Shown: positions 7,036 through 15,757, numbered from the stretch's first letter. The stretch is 40,141 bases of DNA from Sphingomonas bacterium (GCF_028292965.1 NZ_JAQGLG010000094.1:1-40141); one strand, 5' to 3'. Program-made: numbers and translations. Notes: generated from the sequence alone by a model not told the origin.

Positions 7036-7718
7036 CAGGCCCGGTAGTCGGCGGTGATGACGCCGGTCTCGGCGAGCTCGGTTTCGTGCTCGGCCTCGCG
7101 CCAGGGTTCGGCGAGGGCGGCACGTTCCCATTTCTGCATCGCGGGGTGGGCGAGGATGTGGTCGACCCATGCATGGCCGGCGGTGCCGATATCGAGGGCG
7201 TAGGTGCGCACGCGGAAGGCGACCGGGGCGTAGAAGGCATCGACCGCGGTGAAATCGGGGCCGGCGAGCCAGGGGCCGCCGAAGCGCGTGAGGCCTTCCG
7301 CCCATAGTTCGGCGATGCGGGCGATGTCGCGTTGCAGTGCCGGGGAGAGCGGGCGGGGCGTCACGCGGACGCCGACGTTCATCGGGCAGTCGCCGCGTAG
7401 CGCGCGGAAGCCGCCATGCATCTCGGCGGTCGCGGCCTGGGCCCAGGCGCGGGCGGCTTCGTCGGCCGGCCAGATGCCGGGATGGCGCTCGGCGAGGTAG
7501 AGGGTGATGCCGAGCGAATCCCAGATCGTCCGGTCGCCGTCGATCAGTGCCGGCACCAGCCCGCTCGGCGAAAAGGCGCGGAAGGCTGTGTGGTTGTCGG
7601 AGGCGGCGAAGGGTTCGATGCGATCGTTGAAGGGGATGTCGAGCGCCTTCATCAGCAGCCAGGGGCGCAGCGACCAGCTCGAATAATTGCGGTTGGCGGT
7701 GATCAGCGTGAGAGTCAT
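7035..7718 (-). CDS. glutathione S-transferase family protein
   Basis: This cytosolic protein of 227 residues has the N-terminal thioredoxin-like domain (LTLITANRNYSSWSLRPWLLMKAL, with NYSSWSLR at the glutathione site). The cis-proline/SxLG region follows (SGLVPALIDGDRTIWDSLGI), then a helical C-terminal domain. The NYSSWSLRPW start is characteristic of a GST subgroup common in proteobacteria. The ATG at 7718 was preferred over an upstream one at 7760 because family homology starts here; GGAG lies about 11 bases upstream. It is first in a two-gene operon with the hydrolase. Substrate unknown. Confidence 0.9.
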   Translation of the reverse strand: MTLTLITANRNYSSWSLRPWLLMKALDIPFNDRIEPFAASDNHTAFRAFSPSGLVPALIDGDRTIWDSLGITLYLAERHPGIWPADEAARAWAQAATAEMHGGFRALRGDCPMNVGVRVTPRPLSPALQRDIARIAELWAEGLTRFGGPWLAGPDFTAVDAFYAPVAFRVRTYALDIGTAGHAWVDHILAHPAMQKWERAALAEPWREAEHETELAETGVITADYRA

Positions 7719-7780
7719 GGTTTGGTGTTCTCCACCGATCGTGCTGCATTGTCGATGCATGTCGCCGTTGAGGTTTTCAG

Positions 7781-7982
7781 CCTCTCCCCTGAAGGGGGTC
7801 GCTGCGAAATTTCATCACGTTGGTGAACGTGCCCGCTCCCCTGGAAAAAGCCGTGTTCCTGCGAAAGCAGGAACCCAGGGCCACAGGCGTAGCGCGTGTT
7901 ACCCTGGGCTCCTGCTTTCGCAGGAGAACAGCGCCTGAAGAAGCGCGCCGCTGTTTTGCAACGATACCCTGAAGGGGAGGGG
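7781..7982. repeat. nested inverted repeats, REPIN-like
   Basis: Inner arms 7853-7880 and 7902-7929 are nearly perfect reverse complements (GTTCCTGCGAAAGCAGGAAC and partner). Each arm is itself a hairpin CCTGC-GAAA-GCAGG with a GNRA-type tetraloop in the RNA of one strand. Outer imperfect arms 7781-7811 and 7954-7982 (CTCCCCT..AGGGG..TCG.TGC.AAA) enclose them. The element fills the gap between scoB and the GST gene. Confidence 0.8.
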
Positions 7983-8013
7983 CCAAGAGAAACAGGAAGT
8001 ACCCTCCGCGCGC

Positions 8014-8649
8014 CTAACTCACATAATGCGCGGTGGTCTTGGCGGCGATCTCGTCGGCGGTGACGCCCGGGGCCATTTCGAGCAGCCTGAACGGCGAGGC
8101 ATGGTCGGGGCGCTGGAACACGGCGAGATCGGTGATCACCATGTCGACGACGTTCTTGCCGGTCAGCGGCAGGGTGCAGGACGGGATGAATTTGGGGTCG
8201 CCGTTCTTGCTGCTGTGCTCCATCACGACGATGATCTTCTTGACGCCGGCGACGAGGTCCATCGCGCCGCCCATGCCCTTGATCATCTTGCCCGGAATCA
8301 TCCAGTTGGCGATGTCGCCATTCTCGGCCACTTCCATCGCGCCGAGCACGGTCAGGTCGATATGCCCGCCGCGGATCATCGCGAAGCTGTCCGACGAGCT
8401 GAAATAGACCGATTGCGGCAGTTCGCTGATGGTCTGCTTGCCGGCGTTGATCAGATCGGGGTCTTCCTCGCCCGCGTAAGGGAAGGGGCCGATGCCGAGC
8501 ATGCCGTTTTCCGACTGCAGCGTGACCTCGACGCCTGCGGGGATGTGGTTGGCGACGAGCGTCGGGATGCCGATGCCGAGGTTGACGTAATAGCCGTCCT
8601 TCAGCTCGCGCGCGGCGCGGGCGGCCATTTCGTCACGGGTCCAGGTCAT
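8014..8649 (-). CDS. scoB: succinyl-CoA:3-ketoacid CoA-transferase, subunit B
   Basis: This subunit carries the active site for CoA transfer between succinyl-CoA and acetoacetate or related 3-oxoacids, a cytosolic step in ketone body or branched catabolic pathways. The 211 residues match the family length. The nucleophilic glutamate is E47 in the signature [18 protein letters not shown] at 25-32 and [14 protein letters not shown] are further family blocks. The start has GGAG 7 bases upstream. It is normally adjacent to subunit A, but here a HAD phosphatase gene and a repeat of about 110 bases lie between them on the same strand. Confidence 0.95.
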   Translation of the reverse strand: MTWTRDEMAARAARELKDGYYVNLGIGIPTLVANHIPAGVEVTLQSENGMLGIGPFPYAGEEDPDLINAGKQTISELPQSVYFSSSDSFAMIRGGHIDLTVLGAMEVAENGDIANWMIPGKMIKGMGGAMDLVAGVKKIIVVMEHSSKNGDPKFIPSCTLPLTGKNVVDMVITDLAVFQRPDHASPFRLLEMAPGVTADEIAAKTTAHYVS

Positions 8650-8686
8650 TGTTGGGCTCCAGGCTTGTCGGTCTCGTCAAAATCGA

Positions 8687-8795
8687 ACGTCATGCTGAAC
8701 TCGTTTCAGCATCCATGCGCGGTCATCTGAACCAGGAGCGACGCTCTTGTTGCCGTTGACCGCGCATGGACCCTGAAACAAGTTCAGGGTGACGG
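8687..8795. repeat. REPIN-like inverted repeat, family 1, copy b
   Basis: Both arms are complete: GTCATGCTGAACTCGTTTCAG then CATCCATGCGCG on the left, with the reverse counterpart CGCGCATGG, ACCCTGAAACAAGTTCAGGG and TGACGG on the right. Each arm folds as a small hairpin (CTGAA-CTYGT-TTCAG). A partly truncated relative is at 148-240. It sits between the phosphatase gene and scoB. Confidence 0.85.
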
Positions 8796-8803
8796 AGTAA
8801 AAT

Positions 8804-9913
8804 TTACTGCGGCGCGGCGGCCGGCGGGGTCGCGCCCGGATCGGTCCAGCGCTTGTCGGCGGGGAAGGCGTCGTCGAGGCCGCCCTTCAGCGCCGAGCCA
8901 TAGACCGGGTTGGGCAGGATGAACCAGCCATGGCCCCAGATGGTGCGCAACGCCTCGCCGTCGATCGCGGCGCGGCGCATGGTCGGGGTCATGCCCGGGC
9001 GGTTGAACAGATCGGAGAAATCGCCGAGCTGATCGCCGACCATCGCGATGACGCAATATTTGAGCGCGATGGCGTGGCGCCGGGCATCCTTGGCCGAGCC
9101 GGTGCCTTCATCGCCCTGCAGCCAGAGGTTCTTGAGATGGGTGACGGGGCCGAGGCCGGCGCCGACCAAGGCCGCCTCTGTCTGCGCCGCGTTGGAGGCG
9201 AGGCGGTTGGAGTTGTAGACCATCGTCACGCCGCTCGACTTGGCGATCTTGGCGGCTTCGAGAATGCCCGGCGTGGCGGCGACCGCGCCGGCGCCGGTCT
9301 GTTCCCAGCGGTCCCAGCGGGCCTGGTCATAGGACCCGGTGCGCTGGCTCTCATCGGCCTCATAGCCGAGGTTGAGCAGCGAGGTCTCGTCGACGTCGAG
9401 CACGACGGCGAGCGGCTTGGCGCCGCAATCCTCGAACTTGGGCGCGGCGAGGGTGGCGTCGGGGGTGAGCACCGCCGACCACACCTTGAGCCCGACCGCG
9501 CGATCGGACGAGCGCGCGATCATCATGTCGATCAGGCCGCGATAGGCCTGCACGCTGAGCGCGGCGCCTTCGCCCGAGGCGTAGAGGAACTGCATGCCGG
9601 GGGTGATGGTGCCTGCGACCGGTGCGGGCGCGGCGGTAGGGGGCGGTGCCGGCGTTGCGGCAACGGCCTGCGGCTCTTCGGCGCGCGAGGCCGTGACGAT
9701 CGGTGCGGGCGCGGGTGCCGCTGCCGGTGCGGGGGCGGCGGGTGGTGTCGCGGTCGCCTGGACGGTGGCGCCGGGCAGGTCGGGGGCGGTGTTGTGCTTC
9801 AGCTGCTTCCGGCCGATCGCGCCGGCGGCGATGACCGGGACAATCGCCGCGACGCAGCCCGACAGGGCCCAGGCTATGCCGCACAGTGCGGCGGCGCGTG
9901 TCGCGCGCTTCAT
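8804..9913 (-). CDS. HAD-family acid phosphatase lipoprotein (class B/e(P4)-like)
   Basis: The 369-residue protein has a lipoprotein signal (lipobox LSGC, Cys20), so it is probably membrane-anchored and faces the periplasm. A long Ala/Pro-rich linker (about 50-105) follows, then a HAD subclass IIIB phosphatase domain. The catalytic DVDET is at 173-177; D173 is the nucleophile and D175 the acid/base. YNSNR serves as motif II and MVGDQLGDF as motif IV. Relatives dephosphorylate nucleoside monophosphates and other organophosphates. Its start overlaps scoA by 4 bases (ATGA), so it is translated with the CoA-transferase operon, an unusual partner. Confidence 0.88.
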   Translation of the reverse strand: MKRATRAAALCGIAWALSGCVAAIVPVIAAGAIGRKQLKHNTAPDLPGATVQATATPPAAPAPAAAPAPAPIVTASRAEEPQAVAATPAPPPTAAPAPVAGTITPGMQFLYASGEGAALSVQAYRGLIDMMIARSSDRAVGLKVWSAVLTPDATLAAPKFEDCGAKPLAVVLDVDETSLLNLGYEADESQRTGSYDQARWDRWEQTGAGAVAATPGILEAAKIAKSSGVTMVYNSNRLASNAAQTEAALVGAGLGPVTHLKNLWLQGDEGTGSAKDARRHAIALKYCVIAMVGDQLGDFSDLFNRPGMTPTMRRAAIDGEALRTIWGHGWFILPNPVYGSALKGGLDDAFPADKRWTDPGATPPAAAPQ

Positions 9914-10617
9914 GCCGCCACCCGTTCGCGCACGGTGCGGAATTCGATCTTCTTCTCATAGGGCGCGCCGAGGATCAGGCGGTTGATGTAGATGCCGGGC
10001 AGATGGACGCCGTCCGGATCGAGCGTGCCGACGGGGACGATCTCCTCGACCTCGGCGATGCAGATCTTGCCTGCGGTGGCCATCGGCTGGTTGAAGTTGC
10101 GCGCGGTCTTGCGGAAAATGAGGTTGCCGGCCGCATCGGCCTTCCAGCCCTTGATGATCGCGAGATCGGCGCGGATGCCGCGTTCGAGGATATATTCCTC
10201 GCCGTCGAACAGCTTGCTCTCCTTGCCCTCGGCGACCTGGGTGCCGACGCCGGTCTTGGTATAGAAACCGGGAATGCCGGCACCGCCCGCGCGGCAGCGC
10301 TCGGCCAGCGTGCCCTGCGGGCAGAATTCGACTTCGAGCTCGCCCGAAAGATATTGCCGCTCGAACTCCTTGTTCTCGCCGACATAGGAGGAGATCATCT
10401 TCTTCACCTGGCGCGTGCGGAGCAGCTTGCCCAGGCCCTCGCCATCGATGCCGGCATTGTTGCTGGCGATGGTCAGGTTCTTGACGCCGTTGTCGCGGAT
10501 CGCGTCGATCAGGCGCTCGGGGATGCCGGACAGGCCGAAACCGCCGGCGCAGATGGTCATGCCGTCGAACAACACGCCATCGAGTGCCGCTGCGGCATCG
10601 GGATAGAGTTTCTGCAT
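9910..10617 (-). CDS. scoA: succinyl-CoA:3-ketoacid CoA-transferase, subunit A
   Basis: This is the 235-residue partner of scoB. Family marks are [13 protein letters not shown] near 25-37, the glycine-rich stretch [16 protein letters not shown], and [21 protein letters not shown]. It forms the CoA-binding half of the heteromeric enzyme. GGAGGGG lies just upstream of the ATG. It is the first gene of a minus-strand operon scoA - HAD phosphatase - scoB. Confidence 0.95.
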   Translation of the reverse strand: MQKLYPDAAAALDGVLFDGMTICAGGFGLSGIPERLIDAIRDNGVKNLTIASNNAGIDGEGLGKLLRTRQVKKMISSYVGENKEFERQYLSGELEVEFCPQGTLAERCRAGGAGIPGFYTKTGVGTQVAEGKESKLFDGEEYILERGIRADLAIIKGWKADAAGNLIFRKTARNFNQPMATAGKICIAEVEEIVPVGTLDPDGVHLPGIYINRLILGAPYEKKIEFRTVRERVAA

Positions 10618-10715
10618 CGTTGGGCCCCTCCAGGTCGTCGCGCGCCGATTAGTCGAGTTCGCGCGGTGGTCAATTGCAAGTCACGCCTACACGGTTGCGC
10701 CGAATAGCGCACCCA

Positions 10716-11828
10716 TCAGGCGCGACCGCCCAAGTCAACGATCGTGCTGGCCCGCGGATCCGCGCTGCCGGCGACGGCCTCATGCCAGGCGGCGAGCGCG
10801 CCGTCGGCGCCGGTGCGGCGATCGATCCGGGTAAGTGCCGGGACATCCGCCATGAAGGCGGTCCAGCCGAGGCCCATGCGGCGGTTCAGCTCCTCACCGC
10901 CCCAGTCCTTGGCGCGCTTCTCGATTCGGCCCGGGGCGAAGAAGCCGCTCTGGCGCGGGCCCGGCAAGGGGCCACCTGAACTCTCCGCATCCCAATGCGC
11001 CTTGCCGACGACGAGGCTGAGGCGAAGCTGGTCGCCCAACGTTTCATGCACCGCGCGCGTGATGCCGGGGTTGCCGGCGATGTCGATCAGCGCGGTCGGC
11101 GTCGCTGGGTCGAGCGAACCGATCGCGTCATAGGTGACGATGCGGTCATAGAGTCCCGAGGCTTCGAGAAAGGCGACGCTGCCCGGCGAGGTGAGCGCGA
11201 TGAGCGCCGGTCGTGACGCGCGGCCGCGAAAGGCATGGGCGAAGCCCATCGCGGTCTTGCTCGACGCGGCGGTGACCAGCACCTGTTCCGCGCCGTAATC
11301 GCGGCCTTCGTCGAGCTGGTCGGCGATCAGCCAGCCGGTCATGTAGAGCGGGCGGAACACCGGCCACAGGTCATGATCCGCCGCGCGGTAATCATCGAGT
11401 GCGGCGAGGCGTTGGTAGCGGTTGTAGAGCGGCGGCAGGCCCTGGCGGCGGGGCAGGGCGTCGATGAAGCCGCCCGGGCCGATTCGCGCCGGGTGCAGGA
11501 CGACATGGCTCGCCATCGGCCAGTAGCCATAGACGCGCTCGCCGACCGTTATGCCTTCCACCGCGGAGCGGGTGACGGTGGCGAAACCCCAGACGGGCAG
11601 GCGGCCCGGCGCGTCGCGATCGGCGAAGAAATCCCAGTATCCGCCGCCTCCGGGTCCGAACAGGCCGACATCCTTGCCCAAAGCGGCATAGGTGACGTTG
11701 TTGGCGGTCATCGCGAACAGATCGATGGTCGCCTCGACCGCACCGTCGGGCAGTGGCGCTTCCGGTGCGGCGACGATCGTCGCCCGGGTGATGTCGTCCC
11801 GGTCGATGTCGATCGCCCAGCGGTTCAT
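10716..11828 (-). CDS. DUF2855 family protein
   Basis: The 370-residue protein matches the DUF2855 group as I remember it: an N-terminal part rich in short strands (VEATIDLFAMTANNVTYAALG), then VWGFATVTRSAVEGITVGERVYGYWP, which resembles the GroES-like half of medium-chain dehydrogenases. A Rossmann-like part (EQVLVTAASSKTAMGFA) follows. A zinc-free MDR-like reductase fold is therefore plausible, but the reaction is unknown. The ATG has AGGAG 8 bases upstream. It is monocistronic, with an inverted repeat directly upstream at 11865-11968. Confidence 0.8.
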   Translation of the reverse strand: MNRWAIDIDRDDITRATIVAAPEAPLPDGAVEATIDLFAMTANNVTYAALGKDVGLFGPGGGGYWDFFADRDAPGRLPVWGFATVTRSAVEGITVGERVYGYWPMASHVVLHPARIGPGGFIDALPRRQGLPPLYNRYQRLAALDDYRAADHDLWPVFRPLYMTGWLIADQLDEGRDYGAEQVLVTAASSKTAMGFAHAFRGRASRPALIALTSPGSVAFLEASGLYDRIVTYDAIGSLDPATPTALIDIAGNPGITRAVHETLGDQLRLSLVVGKAHWDAESSGGPLPGPRQSGFFAPGRIEKRAKDWGGEELNRRMGLGWTAFMADVPALTRIDRRTGADGALAAWHEAVAGSADPRASTIVDLGGRA

Positions 11829-11864
11829 GTGTTCGCTCCTGCCATGGCGGCTTCTCTTTTTACA

Positions 11865-11968
11865 CTTCCCCGGCGGAGGCCGGGGCCCAGTTGGGAAGCG
11901 GTTGGCAATGATCGATCCGCTCCGTCATTTTCACCTTTCCAACTGGGCCCCGGCCTCCGCCGGGGAAG
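11865..11968. repeat. REPIN-like inverted repeat, family 3, copy a
   Basis: The left arm CTTCCCCGGCGGAGGCCGGG continues with GCCCAGTTGG; the right arm CCAACTGGGCCCCGGCCTCC continues with GCCGGGGAAG. The roughly 32-base arms are almost perfect and surround about 40 bases. Each arm holds its own stem CCCCGGC-GGAG-GCCGGGG. A second copy with a GAAG loop is at 29743-29848. Confidence 0.88.
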
Positions 11969-12011
11969 CAAACATTATTCGGCCCCAATGGTGCGGCGCC
12001 AGCGCCATCAT

Positions 12012-12707
12012 TCACACATGGGCCCCGAACAGCGTTCCGACCGCCGCCGATGCGCCCATCGCCAGCGCGCCCCAGAAAACCACGCGCGTAACGCCGCGCG
12101 CGACGCTCGCGCCGCCGGTGCGGGCACCGAGCCCGCCGAGGATGGCGAGCAAGATCAACGAGGCGATCGTCACCGCAGCGGCCAGCCGGTCGCCCGGGAA
12201 CAACAGCACTGTCAGCACGGGAACGATCGCGCCGGCAGCGAAGCTCGCCGCCGAGGTCGCCGCTGCCTGAACCGGCCGCGCGACCATCGCCTCGTGGATG
12301 CCGAGTTCGTCGCGCATGTGCGCGCCCAGCGCATCATGCGCCATCAACTGATCGGCGACCTTGAGCGCGGTCTCCGTATCGACGCCGCGCGCGCGGTAGA
12401 TGGCGGCGAGTTCGCGGCGCTCGGATTCGGGTTCCTCTTCCAGCTCCCGCTCTTCGCGTGCGCGGTCGGCATTTTCGGTGTCGGACTGCGAGCTGACCGA
12501 GACATATTCGCCCGCGCCCATCGACATCGCGCCCGCCACCAGCCCGGCGATGCCGGTCAGCAGGATGGTGCTGCGCCCGGTCTGGGCGCTGGCGACGCCG
12601 ACGATCAGGCTGGCGGTCGACAGGATGCCGTCATTGGCGCCGAGCACGGCAGCGCGCAGCCAGCCGATACGCTGGACGAGATGCTTTTCATGGTGATGTC
12701 GGATCAT
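12012..12707 (-). CDS. VIT1/CCC1-family transporter
   Basis: This inner-membrane protein of 231 residues belongs to the vacuolar iron transporter family, which moves Fe2+ or Mn2+. The first helix block (GWLRAAVLGANDGILSTASLI) and the second (GLVAGAMSMGAGEYVSVSSQ) are hallmarks, with the metal-path Asp, Met and Glu. A charged cytoplasmic insert (about 75-105, rich in Glu/Arg) follows, as in the metal-binding domain of VIT proteins. Three further hydrophobic segments close the protein. It overlaps the SMP-30 gene stop by 4 bases (ATGA). Confidence 0.88.
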   Translation of the reverse strand: MIRHHHEKHLVQRIGWLRAAVLGANDGILSTASLIVGVASAQTGRSTILLTGIAGLVAGAMSMGAGEYVSVSSQSDTENADRAREERELEEEPESERRELAAIYRARGVDTETALKVADQLMAHDALGAHMRDELGIHEAMVARPVQAAATSAASFAAGAIVPVLTVLLFPGDRLAAAVTIASLILLAILGGLGARTGGASVARGVTRVVFWGALAMGASAAVGTLFGAHV

Positions 12708-13627
12708 GCGGTTGTATGTTCCAGTTTGAGGCCAGGGCGCGGCCAGTCCATCTTTGCCAACACGCCCGAGCCGGACAACGTGATGTAAGCGGTGCGCATG
12801 TCGGGGCCACCCCAGCAGATATTGGTGGTGAAGATGTCGGGCGTCGGCACGAACTCGACCAGCTCGCCCGCCGGCGAGATCACCGAGATCCCGCTCTCGC
12901 CGATCGTCGCGACGCAGATATTTCCGCACTCCTCAACGCCGAGCGAATCGAAGAATTTGTACCCGGCCGGGCGATAGAGCGGGATGCCGGGGCCGCCCGG
13001 GCCGGCGCTGCCGTCGACCTTGCCCGGCGCGATGACGTTGAAGGCGGTGAGGCGGCAGGTATAGGTTTCGGCCGCGTAGAGCCGCGTGCCGTCGGGCGAC
13101 AGGCCGATGCCGTTGGGGTTCTCGCTCGGGAAGATCACCTCCTCGAGATGGCTGCCATCCGCTTTCGCGTAGAAGATGCCGGTAATGTCGCGCTCGCGCG
13201 GACGGTTCTTGCCATGGTCGGTGAACCAGAAGCCGCCATGGGCGTCGAACACGATGTCGTTGGGGCCGCGCAGCACGCAGCCGAAATCGCCGTCCTTGTA
13301 GAGGATTTCGACCGCGCCGGTGTCGATATCGATGCGCTCGATCCGACCGCCGGAATAGTCGTCGGCCTGGCCGTGCGGCATCAGATAGCCATTGTTATCG
13401 ATATAGTTGAAGCCGCCATTGTTGCAGCAATAGAGCTTGCCGTCGGGGCCGAGCGCGAGGCCGTTCGGCCCGCCGCCGGGCGTGGCGATGACGTGTTTGC
13501 CGCCATCGGGCGTGACGCGGGTGACGCGGCCGGCGGCGATCTCGACCAGGATTACGCTGCCGTCGGGCATCGCGACCGGGCCTTCGGGGAAGCGCAGGCC
13601 GGTGGTGACGGGGGTGAGTGTGGTCAT
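12704..13627 (-). CDS. SMP-30/gluconolactonase family protein
   Basis: The 307-residue protein has six-bladed propeller repeats: LRFPEGPVAMPDGSVILVEI, NGLALGPDGKLYCCNNGG, GPNDIVFDAHGGFWFTDHGK, NGIGLSPDGTRLYAAET. The metal ligands of SMP-30 lactonases (E in FPEG, N in GPNDIVFD, N-G in PNGIGLSPD, the D of SPDGT) are in place. Relatives hydrolyse sugar lactones, organophosphates or act as drp35-like lactonases; there is no signal peptide. GGAGGAAG precedes the ATG. It is the first gene of the pair with the VIT1-like transporter. Confidence 0.88.
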   Translation of the reverse strand: MTTLTPVTTGLRFPEGPVAMPDGSVILVEIAAGRVTRVTPDGGKHVIATPGGGPNGLALGPDGKLYCCNNGGFNYIDNNGYLMPHGQADDYSGGRIERIDIDTGAVEILYKDGDFGCVLRGPNDIVFDAHGGFWFTDHGKNRPRERDITGIFYAKADGSHLEEVIFPSENPNGIGLSPDGTRLYAAETYTCRLTAFNVIAPGKVDGSAGPGGPGIPLYRPAGYKFFDSLGVEECGNICVATIGESGISVISPAGELVEFVPTPDIFTTNICWGGPDMRTAYITLSGSGVLAKMDWPRPGLKLEHTTA

Positions 13628-14187
13628 CGGGCTTCCTCCGCGCGCGCTGCCGGGAAGCTTGGCGGGGCGGGGCGGCGGTGTCGAGGGCCATCTGTGGCGA
13701 AGGGCATGGCCGGCGTGCCGGCGACCTGTTCCACCTGCAAAAACAGGACGATCTTTTTTTGCTGCCGGTTTTTGCCGTACGGCTTGCGATTACCGTGCGA
13801 TATGATGCGGTTACGGGAAATGCCCGATCCAACATAGCAGGTGAGCGAGCAGGTCGCCGCCACCTGCAAAGCAGGTCGCGAGCAGGCGCGATGCAGGGCA
13901 TTCGAATCGGTGTCGGGAGTGCCTCAAAGGACGAAAATGCGCGCGGTGCGATCATGCCCGTTAGTTAGTCGGGAACGGCGTTGGCGTGAATCAGGGGGTT
14001 GTGAGCGCGTCGGCGATGTTCTTGCGCGAGGTTGCCGGGATGCTCGACCCGTGTCGAGTGTGTTTTGGGCAGATTGACGGGCGGACGACACCTCGCTGTT
14101 CCTTACATTTTTGCGGTCGGTTTTACGCGGCTTGACGTCCCGCCGCGTTGGTTTGAGGTATCGGGCGTATTAAAACCGGAGTTTGCC
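13628..14187. other. 560-base intergenic region, promoter space of two divergent genes
   Basis: I see no convincing gene here. It separates the SMP-30 gene (minus) from the NTF2-like gene (plus). The middle has a cluster of GCAGGT/GCAGGC words at 13838-13890, including a small hairpin ACCTGC-AAA-GCAGGT at 13862-13876. CCACCTGCAAA also occurs at 13731. A small RNA or regulator-binding array is possible but unproven. Confidence 0.5.
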
Positions 14188-14937
14188 ATGCGTCTATCGT
14201 CGAGTGCGTTCCAAGGCCTGATTGTCGTCGTCGCCGCTCTGGGGTGCGCCTCCGCCGCCACGGCGGCCGATACGGACGCCGCCATATCCGCACTGCTGCG
14301 CCAGAAGACGCAGGAATTTTCGGATGCCGGTCAGCGTAACGATGGCGCCGCGATGGCCGCTTCTCTCGACGATCGCATCGTGTTCTTCAACGAGGGTGGA
14401 GACATGGCGACCAGGGCGGACATGGCATCGGGCACGCCGACACCGCCCTCGCCATCGGTCAGGACGGTGATGACGGTCGAGGACTGGCATTGCGAGGTTC
14501 ACGGCAACGTCGCCGTCGCCAGCTTCATCGATGACCAGCAACGCGACGCCTATGGCGAGCGCTTCCACGCACGTTATCGCTCGGTCGAGACCTGGCTGAA
14601 CGAAGGAGGCACCTGGCGGATGATCGGCAGCGAGACGATCGCGCTGAACGACGACCCGCGCGCCATCGCGCTGCCGGCGGCGGATCTCGACCAATATGTC
14701 GGGGCGTACAAGGCCGCCTCGGGCCAGATCTTCACCTTATCGCGCGCCGGCACGACGCTGATGGCGGCCACCGGCGACGGCGCCCCGACCGCGCAGAGTG
14801 CCGAGGCCCGCGACGTCTTCTTCACGCCCGGCCGGGCGCGCTTCCGCAAGGTGTTCGAGCGCGATGCGGGCGGGAAGGTGATCGGGTTCTTCGTGCGCAG
14901 GGAAGGGCATGACACGCATTTTGCGCGGGTGGGGTGA
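14188..14937 (+). CDS. secreted NTF2-like (DUF4440/SnoaL) protein
   Basis: The 249-residue protein starts with a clear signal peptide (LIVVVAALGCASAATAA), so it is probably periplasmic. Residues about 28-160 fit the NTF2-like/DUF4440 cone fold: AISALLRQKTQEFSDAGQRN, DDRIVFFNEGG, VAVASFIDDQQ, ETWLNEGGTWRMIGSETI. The C-terminal 80 residues (DLDQYVGAYKAASGQIFTL to the end) resemble the small beta domain found behind serine hydrolases (DUF3471-like). A snoal-type enzyme or a binding protein is possible; no catalytic call can be made. CGGAG lies 8 bases before the ATG. Confidence 0.8.
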   Translation: MRLSSSAFQGLIVVVAALGCASAATAADTDAAISALLRQKTQEFSDAGQRNDGAAMAASLDDRIVFFNEGGDMATRADMASGTPTPPSPSVRTVMTVEDWHCEVHGNVAVASFIDDQQRDAYGERFHARYRSVETWLNEGGTWRMIGSETIALNDDPRAIALPAADLDQYVGAYKAASGQIFTLSRAGTTLMAATGDGAPTAQSAEARDVFFTPGRARFRKVFERDAGGKVIGFFVRREGHDTHFARVG

Positions 14938-15154
14938 GGGGGTGCTGAGCGGACTTTGGTTGGCTGGATTGGGCCGATAGTCGTCAGCCCGCATTTGGGC
15001 AGACTGCAGTTGAAGCTCCTCCTCTTGCGCACCCAAACTGGGCGAGAATCTAGCTTACTCGCAAAAAGCGTGCTCGGAATTCGACGTTGGCCAAATCAGG
15101 TTGAGGAACTTACTTGCCAGCCGCGCCCTTGCCGTTCGCGTTCGTGCGAGGCAC

Positions 15155-15757
15155 ATGGTCGGGATGGGCGCCCCGCTAAAAGACCGCGACGTACGATCGG
15201 CAGCGCATCGCCAGCTGTTGCGCCATGCCCGAAGTTGCCCCGACACGCTCGTCCTCGACGAGCTCGGGGTCGCGCATGGCGCCTGCCGCATGGATATCGC
15301 CGTCATCAACGGTCATATACGCGGGTACGAGATCAAGGCCGAGGCAGACACGCTCGACCGGTTGCCGCGGCAAGTGGCGGCGTATGGCGATATCGTCGAC
15401 TACGCCACCCTGATCGTTGACCAACGCCATCTGGCAGCCGCGCTCCCACTGCTTCCGTGCTGGTGGGGTATTCTCGTCGCGACGCGATCGTCGACCGGAG
15501 ACGTCCGCTTTCGCCGGATCCGGGCCGAGCGCTATAATTGGTCGGCTGACTCCATGACGCTTGCCCGATTGCTTTGGCGGCCGGAAGCCGCGGCGCTGTT
15601 GCGCGCGCGCGGCCATGACGAGAAGAGCCTACGCGCCAATCGCGCTACACTTTACGCACGACTGATCACGGAAATGCCGCGTCGCGAACTATCAGCCGCT
15701 GTCCGCCAAACGCTCAAGGCTCGGACAGGATGGCGAGATCATGCACGACCTTTGTGA
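15155..15757 (+). CDS. sce7726-family protein, PD-(D/E)xK nuclease-like
   Basis: About 200 residues match the sce7726 family as I know it (LVLDELGVAHGACRMDIAVI, then HIRGYEIKAEADTLDRLPRQ). The residues fit a PD-(D/E)xK nuclease core: E36, D47, E59-x-K61, and Q73-VAA-Y77 (QxxxY, seen in RecB/Cas4-like enzymes). The start is uncertain: ATG 15155, ATG 15164 and TTG 15101 are all in frame; 15155 has GAGG close upstream. The gene faces the Beta-family gene and their 3' ends overlap by 44 bases (15714-15757). In other genomes, from memory, sce7726 genes sit next to Beta/sce7725-type genes, which supports one functional unit. Nuclease activity is inferred, not shown. Confidence 0.75.
   Translation: MVGMGAPLKDRDVRSAAHRQLLRHARSCPDTLVLDELGVAHGACRMDIAVINGHIRGYEIKAEADTLDRLPRQVAAYGDIVDYATLIVDQRHLAAALPLLPCWWGILVATRSSTGDVRFRRIRAERYNWSADSMTLARLLWRPEAAALLRARGHDEKSLRANRATLYARLITEMPRRELSAAVRQTLKARTGWRDHARPL

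Noticed and set aside
13618-14077. Short open frames in the divergent gap 13628-14187
   Set aside because: No ribosome site, no family resemblance, overlapping frames on both strands, and promoters of the flanking genes must lie here.
15101-15154. TTG at 15101 as start of the sce7726 gene
   Set aside because: It would add 18 residues with no family resemblance, and AGG is directly against the TTG, too close to act as a ribosome site.
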